Shown one piece after another: positions 1 to 10,282 of a DNA stretch of 53,410 nt. The notes under the pieces were generated by a model that saw only the letters and a list, made by a program, of their open reading frames with translations, had not been told where the DNA came from and ran no database searches. Where the stretch lies: positions 1 to 53,410 of IMG/VR virus record IMGVR_UViG_3300033182_000800; one strand, 5' to 3'. Source of the stretch: a virus. Each line of letters begins with the position of its first letter. The stretch's first letter is position 1. The translations under genes were made by a program, and so were the position numbers.

Positions 1-430
1 TACTGCCATCTGAGGTGGCAGCTAGAGCATTTCTACTCTCAGTCAAATCACCGAAATCAGTGGCATTGCCAGGTGTTGCTATGGTAATGTAGTCTAGAGT
101 GTTTACATAGGCACCATCATGACCACCCCCGAAGACACCTCTACTGCCGTCTGAGGTGGCAGCTGGAGCATGTCTACTCTCAGTCAAATCACCGAAATCA
201 GTGGCATTGCCAGGTGTTGCTATGGTAATGTAGTCTAGAGTGTTTACATTAGCAGCACCATCATAACCACCCCCGAAGACACCTCTACTGCCATCTGAGG
301 TGGCAGCTAGATGACTTCTACCCTCAGTCAAATCACCGAAATCAGTGGCATTGCCAGGTGTTGCTATGGTAATGTAGTCTAGAGTGTTTACTTGGGCAGG
401 AGCTTCACCACCCCCGAAGACACCTCTATC
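1..430 (-). repeat. tandem 141-144 bp coding repeat
   Basis: The segment starting tactgccatctgagg recurs at 1, 142 and 286, giving periods of 141 and 144 bp, both multiples of three. Long stretches are identical between copies and the differences cluster in short windows (around GAPAQ, YDGAA, HDGAY in the protein). The array continues beyond the left edge. It is entirely coding and in frame, which distinguishes it from a CRISPR or origin repeat. Confidence 0.9.
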
Positions 431-919
431 TCCGAATAAAAAGTTACTACTACTTGTAGTCAAACTTTCTAATGGGACATCATAAGTATATCCCTCAAAA
501 TATGCAGTGAAGTAAAATGTCTGATCGTTCAGATTCCTCAACTCTAATTCAATCGTAGTGTGTGTAGCATTTGCAGTTCTTGTAGAAAACATTTGGAGTT
601 CTTCTGAATCTAAATTATACAAATGTTCCACTTCTACTGAATCGTTCAATATCTCATATGTTGCTGCTTCATAATTACTTTCACTCACTACAGGTAAGGT
701 TTGTGTCCCTGATCTGTCCAGATTACCTATAAATGATGCTTTGATGTATGCTCCAGTATTTCCCGTGAATACCAATGATGCAACATACTTGTCATCTTTT
801 GGCAGACCACCACTCAACTTAGAGTCATCAATCTTCAGGAATTTTTGCCCTTTTGTTGCATCAGTACCTATAAGATTGATAGTCTGTGCCAGTGATGTAT
901 TTGACGAAAAAATAGACAT
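1..919 (-). CDS. Kelch-like repeat tail fibre protein (partial, runs off the left edge)
   Basis: An open frame runs from ATG at 919 to the window edge without a stop, so at least 306 residues are present and the C-terminus is missing. The first ~165 residues are a non-repeated N-terminal domain beginning MSIFSSNTSLAQTINLIG. Then come about three near-identical 47-48 residue units with the pattern RGVFGGG, NTLDYITIATPGN, ATDFGDLTESR, AATSDGS. Glycine-rich units of this kind resemble Kelch/beta-propeller repeats seen in marine phage tail fibres, so a receptor-binding role is inferred. AAAGG lies 6 nt before the ATG. The gene follows two other fibre genes on the same strand. The exact family is unconfirmed because the protein is incomplete. 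Confidence 0.8.
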   Translation of the reverse strand, partial: MSIFSSNTSLAQTINLIGTDATKGQKFLKIDDSKLSGGLPKDDKYVASLVFTGNTGAYIKASFIGNLDRSGTQTLPVVSESNYEAATYEILNDSVEVEHLYNLDSEELQMFSTRTANATHTTIELELRNLNDQTFYFTAYFEGYTYDVPLESLTTSSSNFLFGDRGVFGGGEAPAQVNTLDYITIATPGNATDFGDLTEGRSHLAATSDGSRGVFGGGYDGAANVNTLDYITIATPGNATDFGDLTESRHAPAATSDGSRGVFGGGHDGAYVNTLDYITIATPGNATDFGDLTESRNALAATSDGS

Positions 920-927
920 TCAAACCT

Positions 928-1377
928 TTATGTTGTGTAAGAAGAATAAACATTTGTTAATGCAGTATCACCATAAACTTTGATGAATATTTTCCAAACT
1001 GCATTAGTCTTAGCATTACCACTGTCTGTATTTTTGAATGCAACAGGAATTTCAAATGCAGTGGAGTTGATATTCGCAGGTGTACCAACAGTTACTTGTA
1101 CTGCACCTGAACCTAAAGTATCATTACCTAGTCTTTCTGCAGAACCTGTATCGGTCAAAGTGACCGTTGTTGATGAACCAACATATAAAGCATCTGTGGT
1201 AATTGAAAATGTATTGATAGCATTACTATCATTGCCAGTAATAGTCAATCTAGAAGAATATGATCCTGCAAGAGTCGTATTTGCCTCAACTTGTACATAC
1301 ACAGTATTAGTTACTCCATCACCTAAAGAGGTGATAGTACCTGCCACTAGTCGTTCAATCGTATTGGCTGCACCACC
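928..1377 (-). repeat. duplicated fibre C-terminal module, copy 1 (copy 2 at 1542-1991)
   Basis: About 450 bp is shared with 1542-1991. Identity is highest in a central stretch (about 1057-1140 versus 1669-1752) that is nearly base-for-base identical and lower at both ends. Both copies are in frame and end their genes with SSYTT. The pattern suggests a recent duplication or gene conversion between adjacent fibre genes. Confidence 0.85.
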
Positions 1378-1530
1378 TGTAGTGACCAAATTCACATCTT
1401 CCCAAAACAAAGAAGTTGAGTTTGCGTACAACTTATTAGTCAGTGAAACTGGAGCACTAGTATGATTTGTCAAAGTAACATAATTATCACTATCATTCTG
1501 GGATATAGTAGTGGATTTTAGTGTTGCCAT
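928..1530 (-). CDS. short tail-fibre-like protein sharing its C-terminal module with its neighbour
   Basis: A 200-residue protein rich in Thr, Ser, Asn and Val, typical of beta-structured phage fibres. Residues ~52-200 are a close copy of the last ~149 residues of the adjacent 561-aa fibre protein, sharing blocks such as GAVQVTVGTPANINSTAFEI and SSYTT at the end. Residues 1-50 are unrelated to that protein. AAGG precedes the ATG by about 9 nt. It sits between two other fibre genes on the same strand with gaps of 8-11 nt, so it is probably cotranscribed and structural. It may be a duplicated tip domain or an accessory subunit. No catalytic motif is visible. Confidence 0.75.
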   Translation of the reverse strand: MATLKSTTISQNDSDNYVTLTNHTSAPVSLTNKLYANSTSLFWEDVNLVTTGGAANTIERLVAGTITSLGDGVTNTVYVQVEANTTLAGSYSSRLTITGNDSNAINTFSITTDALYVGSSTTVTLTDTGSAERLGNDTLGSGAVQVTVGTPANINSTAFEIPVAFKNTDSGNAKTNAVWKIFIKVYGDTALTNVYSSYTT

Positions 1531-1541
1531 TCAAACAATCC

Positions 1542-3227
1542 TTATGTCGTATAAGAAGAATAAATGTTAGCCAATGCAGTATCACCATAGACCTTGGTTA
1601 CTATTTTCCAAGGTACATTAGTCTTAGCATTACCACTATCGGTGTTCTTGAACGATACTGGAATTTCAAATGCAGTGGAGTTGATATTCGCAGGTGTACC
1701 AACAGTTACTTGTACTGCACCTGAACCTAAAGTATCATTACCTAGTCTTTCTGCCGAACCAATATCTGTCAAATTTACAGTTGTTGATGAACCATTATAC
1801 ATTACCATTGTATCTACTACAAATGTATTTGCTACATTACTGTCACTTCCAGAAATAGTCATTCTATTTCCATAAGTACCTGTAAGAGTCGTATTTGCTT
1901 CAACTTGTACATACACAGTATTAGTTACTCCATCACCTAAAGAAGAAATAGTACCTTCTACTCTAACCTCTATTGTATTTGCAGCACCACCAGAACCAGA
2001 ACCAACCCCGACCCAACTTGTACCATTATAGACTTCCATCAAAACATCATCTGAATTGAAACGAACTTGTCCTTGACTTGCAGAGCCAGGTCTAGCACCA
2101 GTATCTCCAACTGGTATGAGTAATGCACCAGTATTACTTGAACCGATATGACCAGCTGCATTGATATCACCACTCACATCTACTCTGAAGACTGTTGATG
2201 ATGAATTAGCAAATTGAATTACAGGAGTTGTGGCAGTGGTAGAATCATTTCGGACATAGAGAGAAGTGCCTGTTGCATTCCCATCACTCACTAGAGAAAC
2301 AAGATTTCCTGAATGAGTTCCTGTTGATGCAACTGTAATTGCTTCACCTGTAGTCAGTCCATCCATTGAGATGTTGATACCTTTACCTGATGTAGCAGAA
2401 TCGGCAGTGATATCTAAAACTGTACCAGTAAGGACTCCTTCTCCCTCAAGCTCAAGGATTGTCCCAGATGTTGCTGCAGAAGCAATTTTTGCAGTATTGG
2501 TTGTTGTTTGTTCTGCATCAATTTCAAGAGTATATCCACCAGCAACAGAATTACTGTCTATAAAAATACCTCTACCGTTTGCAGAGATGACTTCTAGACC
2601 TGTTGTACCCTCACCACCAGCATTCTGTTGATTGATCTTGACGAGAGACCTTGTAGACCCATCATTCAGGTCTTGATTGACATGAATACCAGTACCTGTA
2701 GTCTGTGATGCAAGATTGACATACAAAGCATCTGTTGCAACCTGACTACTTTCAATTTCTAATGACCTATTACTTGCATCATTACCTGTAATCTTCAGAC
2801 CAGGCTTGTTTGAATCTGATTTCTGTACGATGTCTACTGCACCGACATAAACATTTGCCCAGAGAAGAGCCGTAGTTCCGAGGTCATGGGTTACATTTGC
2901 ATTTGGAATGATGTCAGAACTGACATATGCAGCAAGATTGATTGTGTCCGTGGTCTCGTTACCCAGAGTAAGAGTTCCATCAGCAGAGATGTTACCGTTT
3001 GCATGAATGTTTCCATGAACATTCAAATTATTACCAATAGTCATACTCTTTGCAACTCCGATACCTCCAGTAGTGATAATTGATCCTGTGGTGTTACTTG
3101 TAGAGTCTGTAGAGTTAGAGAGTTTTATGAAGTTTGAAGAACCATCTGTCTGTGTCATGACCAGAAGTTCATTAGTCTTCACTCTCCATTGGTCAAAGGT
3201 TTCTGATAATGCTACGTTGGCAGACAT
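1542..3227 (-). CDS. tail fibre protein
   Basis: A 561-residue protein. The N-terminus (MSANVALSETFDQWRVKTNE) is the signature start of many tail-fibre or baseplate-appendage proteins of marine T4-like phages. Residues ~45-130 contain hydrophobic-Gly-Asn periodicity (IGNNLNVHGNIHANGNISAD) like a triple beta-helix shaft. The middle part is a Thr/Ser-rich repeating region, and GSASQGQVRFN near residue 380 resembles fibre domains seen before tip modules. The last 149 residues are duplicated in the neighbouring 200-aa gene. AAAAAGGAGTTG precedes the ATG. A role in host recognition is inferred from architecture and position after the DUF4815-type gene. Confidence 0.85.
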   Translation of the reverse strand: MSANVALSETFDQWRVKTNELLVMTQTDGSSNFIKLSNSTDSTSNTTGSIITTGGIGVAKSMTIGNNLNVHGNIHANGNISADGTLTLGNETTDTINLAAYVSSDIIPNANVTHDLGTTALLWANVYVGAVDIVQKSDSNKPGLKITGNDASNRSLEIESSQVATDALYVNLASQTTGTGIHVNQDLNDGSTRSLVKINQQNAGGEGTTGLEVISANGRGIFIDSNSVAGGYTLEIDAEQTTTNTAKIASAATSGTILELEGEGVLTGTVLDITADSATSGKGINISMDGLTTGEAITVASTGTHSGNLVSLVSDGNATGTSLYVRNDSTTATTPVIQFANSSSTVFRVDVSGDINAAGHIGSSNTGALLIPVGDTGARPGSASQGQVRFNSDDVLMEVYNGTSWVGVGSGSGGAANTIEVRVEGTISSLGDGVTNTVYVQVEANTTLTGTYGNRMTISGSDSNVANTFVVDTMVMYNGSSTTVNLTDIGSAERLGNDTLGSGAVQVTVGTPANINSTAFEIPVSFKNTDSGNAKTNVPWKIVTKVYGDTALANIYSSYTT

Positions 3228-3230
3228 CTT

Positions 3231-3467
3231 TTACAACTCCTTTTTGTTTAATAATTCTCTGAGGAGAGACTTGATTTCAAGCATTTCCTCTCTTACAGTA
3301 TTTAGTTCATCTACTTTAGATTTTATCATCTGCCATTCTTTCGCTTGTTCATCTATAAATTTTTTTCTTTGCCGATGATTTTCAAGAGCCACTCTGTCAG
3401 TATTTAGAAGAGCTTTTGAATGTATGTCTCTAACGTATGATTGATTTTCTGTTTGAACTGTTTCCAT
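3231..3467 (-). CDS. small coiled-coil protein between fibre and DUF4815-type genes
   Basis: A 78-residue, highly charged protein with heptad spacing from residue ~30 to the end (KKFIDEQAKEWQMIKSKVDEL, EEMLEIKSLLRELL), predicting one long helix or coiled coil. Its ATG overlaps the stop of the upstream 2266-aa gene (TAATG), and its stop lies 3 nt before the fibre gene, so the three are coupled. The position suggests a fibre trimerisation, attachment or assembly factor, but I recognise no family. No signal peptide or metal motif is visible. Confidence 0.75.
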   Translation of the reverse strand: METVQTENQSYVRDIHSKALLNTDRVALENHRQRKKFIDEQAKEWQMIKSKVDELNTVREEMLEIKSLLRELLNKKEL

Positions 3468-6400
3468 TATTCATCCAGTGCAATAGCCCTCATGTCTCTG
3501 ACTTTCGGGATTACTGTTGCATTATTTGAGGTTAGTGCTATCTTAATTGCAAATGTTTTAAACTTCTCGTATGTTACATTTGAAGAAGTGTATGTAATTG
3601 CATCATTTGCAGATTTGAAAACTAATTCTTTTGTATCACCTTCTGTCAAAGAGAACACCGAACTTGGTGTCTCTTGTGACATTAAGACATAATTTTTTTT
3701 ATCAAAATCCTCTGGATCTTCATCTGACTTGACTTTGAAATAAACATGGATGCCAGAACCAAGTGGTTTATACGCATTGATTATAACTTTCAAATCTGAT
3801 GCATCAAAACCATCCTCAAGTGTGACTCTTCTTGAGATATATTTTGTGTTAATGTTTCCACCAGATGATGCAGTCTCACCGACTATGTTTGCAACTGCAG
3901 GAGTGCCACTTGTACCAGAAAAAGGTGAGGAAATTGTGACAGTTGGTGTGGTTAAGTATCCAGAACCTGCAAGAACAGGGACTACATTTGAAACAGAACC
4001 GACTGCTGTACTGACGATAGCAAATGTATTTGAATGTGTCACTGAAGAGCCTGTAAGAGCTCTTGCAGAATCATTATTTGCAGAATCAGCTTGAATGAAC
4101 GTACCATTTGCAAATACACCGAATGAATTAGCTGTAGTCTTTATCGTGATTGATGATACGTTCTTGGTTGGATCATCGTCAATAAATGTTTGACTCTTGA
4201 CGATACCTATTGCGGCATTAACAAGTGCATCATTATTTGCGGCTGCAGTTTGAGTTGCACCAGATCCAAGATTATCTCCAGCAGGATTTACTGTTACAGT
4301 TCTTATACCCTCACCCACTACAAACTGTGCAGGTGCGGTAGAATTTGCAGTATAATCACTATTTGCAGATGCAAGACAGTCTGTATTTGCAGTGGATATA
4401 TTCAGGACAACCTCAACATGCACATTAGCTGTTGCAGTGTTTGAACCTGTGTCTGGAGCAGACAATGTCGCAGTAAATGCATTTGGAGCAGTATTCACAT
4501 ATCCTGTGCCTCTTGTTGTTACAACTATGTCATTTGCAGAAATTATCGCATTGTCAATGTCGTTTTCAATCGTAATTACACTCATTCTGTCAAGATCAAT
4601 AACAGGAGATACATGCGAGTTTGAAGTACTCATCGTACAGTTGATTGAAAACATTCCATTTGTCTTCATTGTCATCTGTCTTGTGGCATCCAAAGTAATA
4701 TTTTGATCTGGACTAAATCCTACATAACCGACTAATGAGTTTGCAGTAGTAGCAGAATCGTATGTGAAGTCAGCAGTCGTATTACTAAATTGAATGGTAG
4801 ATGTAGTGGTCTTAAATGTCTGATACTGTACGTTTGCAGTGTTACCAGATGCCCCATTTGCATGAGAATCAAATCTAGCAAAGTTATTAGCACCACCAGT
4901 ACCAGTGAATTCACATCTGTTCATTCGCATCATCAAGAACTCTTCACCAATTTGTTCCCAAGTTCCTGCATTCTGAGGTCTATAGAAAGAACCAACAAAA
5001 GGTTGTTTTGAAATCTTTCTTGTTGTACCTCTTGCATTTAATCCGTACTTTGCAGTATGTAAAGTATATTCTGTACTATTAGACAGAATTGTGATTGCAT
5101 ACTCATCGGGAGTCAAATAAACTGGTGACTCAAAAGTGAATGTGGTTGAAGTAGTTGTGTTACTTGTGAATGCGTTCGCAGTAGTAGATGCTTGAACCTT
5201 ATCTGGATTCAATGTAACTTCTGAAAATGGTAACACTAAAGAACTACTTGGAAACCCATTTACCATTGGTCTGATTTGAATTGTCACGGGCAAGTTTACA
5301 TCTTTTCCACTAAAGAATAATGTGACATCTCGTAAGAAAAGACCCATTGGAAAATTGCTTGGATCAACAAAGAAAGACTGTGCCATTGGGTTGATCCAAC
5401 TTGATTCAGATGTTTGTCTTGTAGTTGTGTCTGTAACTACACCTTCATCAGCAATAGACTCTCTTCTAATAATTGGTTCTCTTGTGGAAACAATTAGTTT
5501 TTCTCTATTTTGTAGGAGTCCTTTTGCTTTGAACAATGTCTCTGCAACAGTAGTCGTTGAAGACAGTTCATTGTTTGCATGATCTGTAATTCTAACGATT
5601 CTATCACCACTCCTGAATGTCCCTGCAGGAATATCAATATCACCAGCGATCTCACCTTGATCATTAGTTTGCATTTGTGAGATACCAGAAGATAATATAC
5701 CTCTTGAGTTTGCAGTGATTGTACTGATGGTGCCATTTGCTCCACTAGTCAATCCTGTGACTACGTTAGCAGCTGCAAATCCAATTGCTGAATTTGTCAC
5801 TCTATTGTTTTGCGATGTGACAGGAGATGCTAGTGTTGCAGAAGAATTACCTGTTATATCTGTGATGAAGATTGTTGCAACATTACTTACAGTATTTGAT
5901 GCAATTCTTACTATACCTTGATTGTTTGCAGAGTCTTTGATGATTTCACCATCTTGGAAAGCACCATTTGCACTTCCAAGTACGAGTTTCTTTGCAGGTT
6001 CTGTGTTTGCACTCATATCTGTAGAACTGATGAACACATACACATTAGTTAAGGGTTTTAAACCTTTTGCAGCAAAAGATATTCTTTGTGAACGTACAAA
6101 TGGTACGATACTCATATCAAGCACACGATTCCCTACAGTCTTAACGATTGTCTCTACTGGATTTTCGTTCTTGATACCAAACTTTGTCTTATTCTGCTCA
6201 AGTAAATTTGTACTTCTTGTTTTAACACCGACACCTGAAGAATTAGAAACTGCTGTATTTGGTTCTGGATTTATTTGTCTTCCTGTCCAGTTGACAGACC
6301 AATCATCCCACTGTGCACCAAATCCAAGTCGGCTGTCATTAGGACTCAATACATAGTTGTCATGATGCCCTTCAACATTAGTAGTCACTTCTGGTCTTGT

Positions 6401-9400
6401 TGTGTCATCAAACCAAGTATCAGAAGGTGGGTCTACCTTGAGACTACCTATGAAGTTTACAATGTTGAATGGATTGATAGCAGTTGTATTACTTGTCAGA
6501 GGTTGTTCAATGAATGTCGTATTTGAAAACGGCAATGTAATCAAATCACCTGTCTTTACAGCATTATTACTTCCAGATTCATTAAATGAAAATCTGAAAT
6601 TATCATAGTAGAAAGAAGGTCTAAGTTGCTTCTCTGAAAAATGTACTGATGAATTATAATCATCACTTGTGACATCACCGATTGAGTGACCAGCAAATGG
6701 ATCTACAAGGATACCATTTTTAAATCTTGTGCCGGTTGTATTGAAAAGTGAGTCTCTGGCCGCATCACCAGTAATATCTCTTGCCTCTGTTTCTTTCTCA
6801 AGAATGCTAAGGGAAGTAAAATATTCAAGTCTTTCAATTCTTTTCTCAAGTTTACCAATATCTCTCATTGTGAATCGTTTGTTGTCAATGTAACGAGTCT
6901 CAATGTCAGTAAGTGCAAAAGTATATGCTGGAATCTTGAGTGTATAAAGAGTCATTGAGTCTTCATCATCTGGTGGAGCCACTGGATTCTTTTGTGACTT
7001 ACCTTTAATGACTTCAAACTGTCTGTCTCTTGAAAGCACTAATTTGTCAATTCTTGGTAAATAATATTCGTAACCAAGAGTAGTAGTTGTGTCTGAATCT
7101 GGATTGAGTGTAGTAGTTTCAAGAATTGCATCGGTTTCATCTGCAAAAGTATATGTTCTTGATGCAGTATTATCTGGTACAATAGGTCTGAAATCCAAAA
7201 CGTCTGAAAGTCTAAACTGGTCACCTCTTGATGGACTTGTAAATGTAGGAATATTTACATAAGAAAATGTATTTTGTCCGCCATTGAAAGTACCAGTTGT
7301 TGGATATGAATTTGCAGAGAAAAAACCACCAGTTGATGGATGTGTAAATCTATCATATACAATTACGATCTGACCAGTTGGAGCTGCTTTTCCAGGCTTT
7401 AAAATTATTGCAGAGTGTCCGTAAATGTTATCTGTCTGGCCTGTATCCAAAGTGTAAGAATCAACAATATTATTGGCAGAAGCCTGCATCATAGTATTTG
7501 AAACGGCTCTATTCAAATCACCAGAGTCAACAACTTTTACTATATTAAAAACATCAGAAACAGGTAATTCAATTCTATCTCCAACTGTTCTGGATGGATT
7601 AGTAACTAAAAATTGTCCATTTGCAATATGTTGTGTCAATGTTCCAGTTGTAGTGTAATTGTTTGTATATTTTGCAGCAACTAAAGATTTAGATTTTGCA
7701 TTTCCAGCAATCCCTGTTCTTTTTGCTGAGTATGTAACGTGTAGAGAAACTGCAGATCCAGTATTACAATCAATTTCTGCAGAAGTTCCTGTTCCAGAAA
7801 TTGTAATTTTCCTATCAACTCCGTCTGAACCATCAAAACTTGGATATTGTCCTGCAGATAATGTTACACCAGTATTACTTTCCCCTACAGAATCAGCAGT
7901 AGTGGTTGTAACGATAAATGCTTCTGCTGCCTGTGTTGCAGACAAAACACCATCAGAAAAATCAAAAGTATCTGTACCAGAGAGTGTTATCGTTACCTTC
8001 CCATCTGAAGCAGTAGTAACAATATTACCACCTGTTGAATTTGCAGCAACATCTTTGAAAAAATAACTTACATTCTCTACCTTTTTTAGAGGTGAATCTG
8101 GTAATGGAAAAACTAAACTATTAAATTGTGTTTCTTTTATGATGGTATTTGCAGTTGGAACATTGTTGAATCTTGAAAGTTCATCGGTATCTGCTTTACC
8201 ATGAAGCACAGTATTGTTTGCTGCAGAAATAGATTGTATGTCTTTGACGAGAAAACTTATATCATAAGTTGAACAGATACCACTTTCTGCTCCACCTGTT
8301 GAATTTGCGACAAGATGTGTTCTCTCTGATAAATCTGTTTGAAAATGAACGAATGCTCCAGTTGTATTTCCAGTATATCCAGTTACAACTCTTGTGTCAG
8401 TTACATTTGAGACACCATTGGCAGATCCCTGTTCCTCTAAAATTAAAATACCATTATTACCACCATGCGTTTGATTATCTTCTAATTGGATTGTGTCAAG
8501 GTTTTCACCAATGACTTTATTCAATACTGGTGTGGTAATCTTAATTGTAGCACCATTATATGCATCATCAATTTTTGCAAGAGTGTGGAAAAGTGCATTT
8601 GCCGAACCACCCATTGATGTGCTTCTACCTACCTGAACAGTAGTCAAAGATGAATTTGAATCTGCAACTGTACCTGTTTTATTGTTACTCGTTCTTATAT
8701 CGTACAGATAAAGTACATAATCAGAATGAAAATGAGAAGTATTTGATGCATTTCCAGAAGCTGCATAGTAATCAATATCTCTTACACGAGCAGTTCCTAT
8801 CTTTGTCTGTGAAAGGAATGTCTTAAATTCCGTATCGTAAGTATTTGCAGCTGCAGTTCCAGATGTGTTCTGTGATGCAGCATTTACTGAATGTAAATCT
8901 ATGATCGTGTGTTTGGCAATATCAAAATATCCATTTGCATTTTTGATGAATAGTTTATTACCAATTGCGGTACTTGTTCCGTATCCACTTACACTTGCAG
9001 TGTCTCTACCCTTATCTACTGTGACGAATTTTGTAGTAAGACTCTCATATTCATAACCTTTGACATATGCCTTGCCTGGGTCAAGTCCTGCAGAAAATTT
9101 ACTCTCAAATTGAATGACTTGATTTGCAGTATTTGCATCAAATCCACTTGCTACCGAAGTAAGAGTTACGGATGTGGCATTTGTGATCGTGTCTATCGTT
9201 GCAGTTGGTGTGGTATTACCAGACAAGAAGATAACATCACCTTGCGAAAAGTCTGATTCAAAGTCTGTTCCGATACCTGCAACTACTGATGTAGAAGCTG
9301 CATTGATGGTTCTACCTGTGATACCTTGATGAGTTGCAAGTTGTAAATTAAAAGGCGTGACTGTGTAATCACCTGACTCATCAAATGTTCTTCTTGCAAG

Positions 9401-10267
9401 TGTCTTCTCTAATTCACTATAAACTGGATACTTTGTCTCTTCTTGTTTGACACCATTTAAAATTTTCAGTAATTGAAAGAAGTTCTCATCAGCAGTATTC
9501 TCTACTGGATCTGTTGCAGTAAATGTCTTTGCACTAAGATTCAGTGCAATCTTATATCTGTTTGCACCTTGAGCAGCATAGTTGTATGCCCCCTGTGCTG
9601 GATCAAGAAGGCTTGTATCCGTATCAGATGTAATTATACTCTCTGTAACTTGTAAACCTACTCTGTAAGATGGAGTGTCAGAATATTTTTCTAGGATAAG
9701 TGTTTCTGCATCTTTGAATACAAAATATCCACCGACATAGAAAACACCAGTATTAATACTTACTACTGAACCATTTGCAACAGCACCAGAAATACCAGAA
9801 GCACCAGTTGTACTGACAGTATTTGCTTGAACTGTTGTACCTTCTACAGTAATAGTTTCACCATCATCAAATTCATTGTTATTTAAATACTGAAACATCA
9901 ATGTTGGTTGATCACTTGTAGTTGATGCAGCAGTTGCAACCACCTTTGCTCTTGCATTTGATGTAGCACCTGTGACTACACCATTTGAAAAACTATTGAT
10001 TGTAAGGTCTGCACCTGAGAATTGAGTTTCTAATTTAAGAGACTTTACTTTGTTGTCGTAATTTAATTCACAACCGAGAACAATACTTCCTTCATCAAAA
10101 GTATGTCTGCCGTGTCTCTCAATCTGTTTTTGGAGTATTGTCTGCAGTTGAGTTACTTCACGGGCCTGAACAGCATATCCAGGCCGAAACAATACTCTAT
10201 AAAAACTTTTGTCCTCATCGTAATCGTCATAATATGGATTAACATTGAAATCCGTAGTAAGTGCCAT
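3467..10267 (-). CDS. giant DUF4815-type baseplate/tail-fibre protein
   Basis: A 2266-residue protein. Its first ~65 residues (NPYYDDYDEDKSFYRVLFRPGYAVQAREVTQLQTILQKQIERHG) are the hallmark start of DUF4815 proteins found in marine T4-like phages beside gp8. Residues ~1050-1150 contain a charged helical segment (ETRYIDNKRFTMRDIGKLEKRIERLEYFTSLSILEKE). The rest is Thr/Asn/Ser-rich beta sequence with Ig-like or beta-sandwich character. The T4 equivalent is not certain; position after gp8 suggests it replaces the gp9-gp10-type connector and fibre parts. It is one uninterrupted frame of 6.8 kb, starting 15 nt after gp8. Virion structural role is confident, precise location is inference. Confidence 0.9.
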   Translation of the reverse strand: MALTTDFNVNPYYDDYDEDKSFYRVLFRPGYAVQAREVTQLQTILQKQIERHGRHTFDEGSIVLGCELNYDNKVKSLKLETQFSGADLTINSFSNGVVTGATSNARAKVVATAASTTSDQPTLMFQYLNNNEFDDGETITVEGTTVQANTVSTTGASGISGAVANGSVVSINTGVFYVGGYFVFKDAETLILEKYSDTPSYRVGLQVTESIITSDTDTSLLDPAQGAYNYAAQGANRYKIALNLSAKTFTATDPVENTADENFFQLLKILNGVKQEETKYPVYSELEKTLARRTFDESGDYTVTPFNLQLATHQGITGRTINAASTSVVAGIGTDFESDFSQGDVIFLSGNTTPTATIDTITNATSVTLTSVASGFDANTANQVIQFESKFSAGLDPGKAYVKGYEYESLTTKFVTVDKGRDTASVSGYGTSTAIGNKLFIKNANGYFDIAKHTIIDLHSVNAASQNTSGTAAANTYDTEFKTFLSQTKIGTARVRDIDYYAASGNASNTSHFHSDYVLYLYDIRTSNNKTGTVADSNSSLTTVQVGRSTSMGGSANALFHTLAKIDDAYNGATIKITTPVLNKVIGENLDTIQLEDNQTHGGNNGILILEEQGSANGVSNVTDTRVVTGYTGNTTGAFVHFQTDLSERTHLVANSTGGAESGICSTYDISFLVKDIQSISAANNTVLHGKADTDELSRFNNVPTANTIIKETQFNSLVFPLPDSPLKKVENVSYFFKDVAANSTGGNIVTTASDGKVTITLSGTDTFDFSDGVLSATQAAEAFIVTTTTADSVGESNTGVTLSAGQYPSFDGSDGVDRKITISGTGTSAEIDCNTGSAVSLHVTYSAKRTGIAGNAKSKSLVAAKYTNNYTTTGTLTQHIANGQFLVTNPSRTVGDRIELPVSDVFNIVKVVDSGDLNRAVSNTMMQASANNIVDSYTLDTGQTDNIYGHSAIILKPGKAAPTGQIVIVYDRFTHPSTGGFFSANSYPTTGTFNGGQNTFSYVNIPTFTSPSRGDQFRLSDVLDFRPIVPDNTASRTYTFADETDAILETTTLNPDSDTTTTLGYEYYLPRIDKLVLSRDRQFEVIKGKSQKNPVAPPDDEDSMTLYTLKIPAYTFALTDIETRYIDNKRFTMRDIGKLEKRIERLEYFTSLSILEKETEARDITGDAARDSLFNTTGTRFKNGILVDPFAGHSIGDVTSDDYNSSVHFSEKQLRPSFYYDNFRFSFNESGSNNAVKTGDLITLPFSNTTFIEQPLTSNTTAINPFNIVNFIGSLKVDPPSDTWFDDTTRPEVTTNVEGHHDNYVLSPNDSRLGFGAQWDDWSVNWTGRQINPEPNTAVSNSSGVGVKTRSTNLLEQNKTKFGIKNENPVETIVKTVGNRVLDMSIVPFVRSQRISFAAKGLKPLTNVYVFISSTDMSANTEPAKKLVLGSANGAFQDGEIIKDSANNQGIVRIASNTVSNVATIFITDITGNSSATLASPVTSQNNRVTNSAIGFAAANVVTGLTSGANGTISTITANSRGILSSGISQMQTNDQGEIAGDIDIPAGTFRSGDRIVRITDHANNELSSTTTVAETLFKAKGLLQNREKLIVSTREPIIRRESIADEGVVTDTTTRQTSESSWINPMAQSFFVDPSNFPMGLFLRDVTLFFSGKDVNLPVTIQIRPMVNGFPSSSLVLPFSEVTLNPDKVQASTTANAFTSNTTTSTTFTFESPVYLTPDEYAITILSNSTEYTLHTAKYGLNARGTTRKISKQPFVGSFYRPQNAGTWEQIGEEFLMMRMNRCEFTGTGGANNFARFDSHANGASGNTANVQYQTFKTTTSTIQFSNTTADFTYDSATTANSLVGYVGFSPDQNITLDATRQMTMKTNGMFSINCTMSTSNSHVSPVIDLDRMSVITIENDIDNAIISANDIVVTTRGTGYVNTAPNAFTATLSAPDTGSNTATANVHVEVVLNISTANTDCLASANSDYTANSTAPAQFVVGEGIRTVTVNPAGDNLGSGATQTAAANNDALVNAAIGIVKSQTFIDDDPTKNVSSITIKTTANSFGVFANGTFIQADSANNDSARALTGSSVTHSNTFAIVSTAVGSVSNVVPVLAGSGYLTTPTVTISSPFSGTSGTPAVANIVGETASSGGNINTKYISRRVTLEDGFDASDLKVIINAYKPLGSGIHVYFKVKSDEDPEDFDKKNYVLMSQETPSSVFSLTEGDTKELVFKSANDAITYTSSNVTYEKFKTFAIKIALTSNNATVIPKVRDMRAIALDE

Positions 10268-10282
10268 TGATATGTCCTAAAA

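Noticed and set aside
1-430. Tandem repeats as a CRISPR array or origin iterons
   Set aside because: Units are 141-144 bp, in frame, coding and without separate unique spacers; they encode Kelch-like protein repeats.
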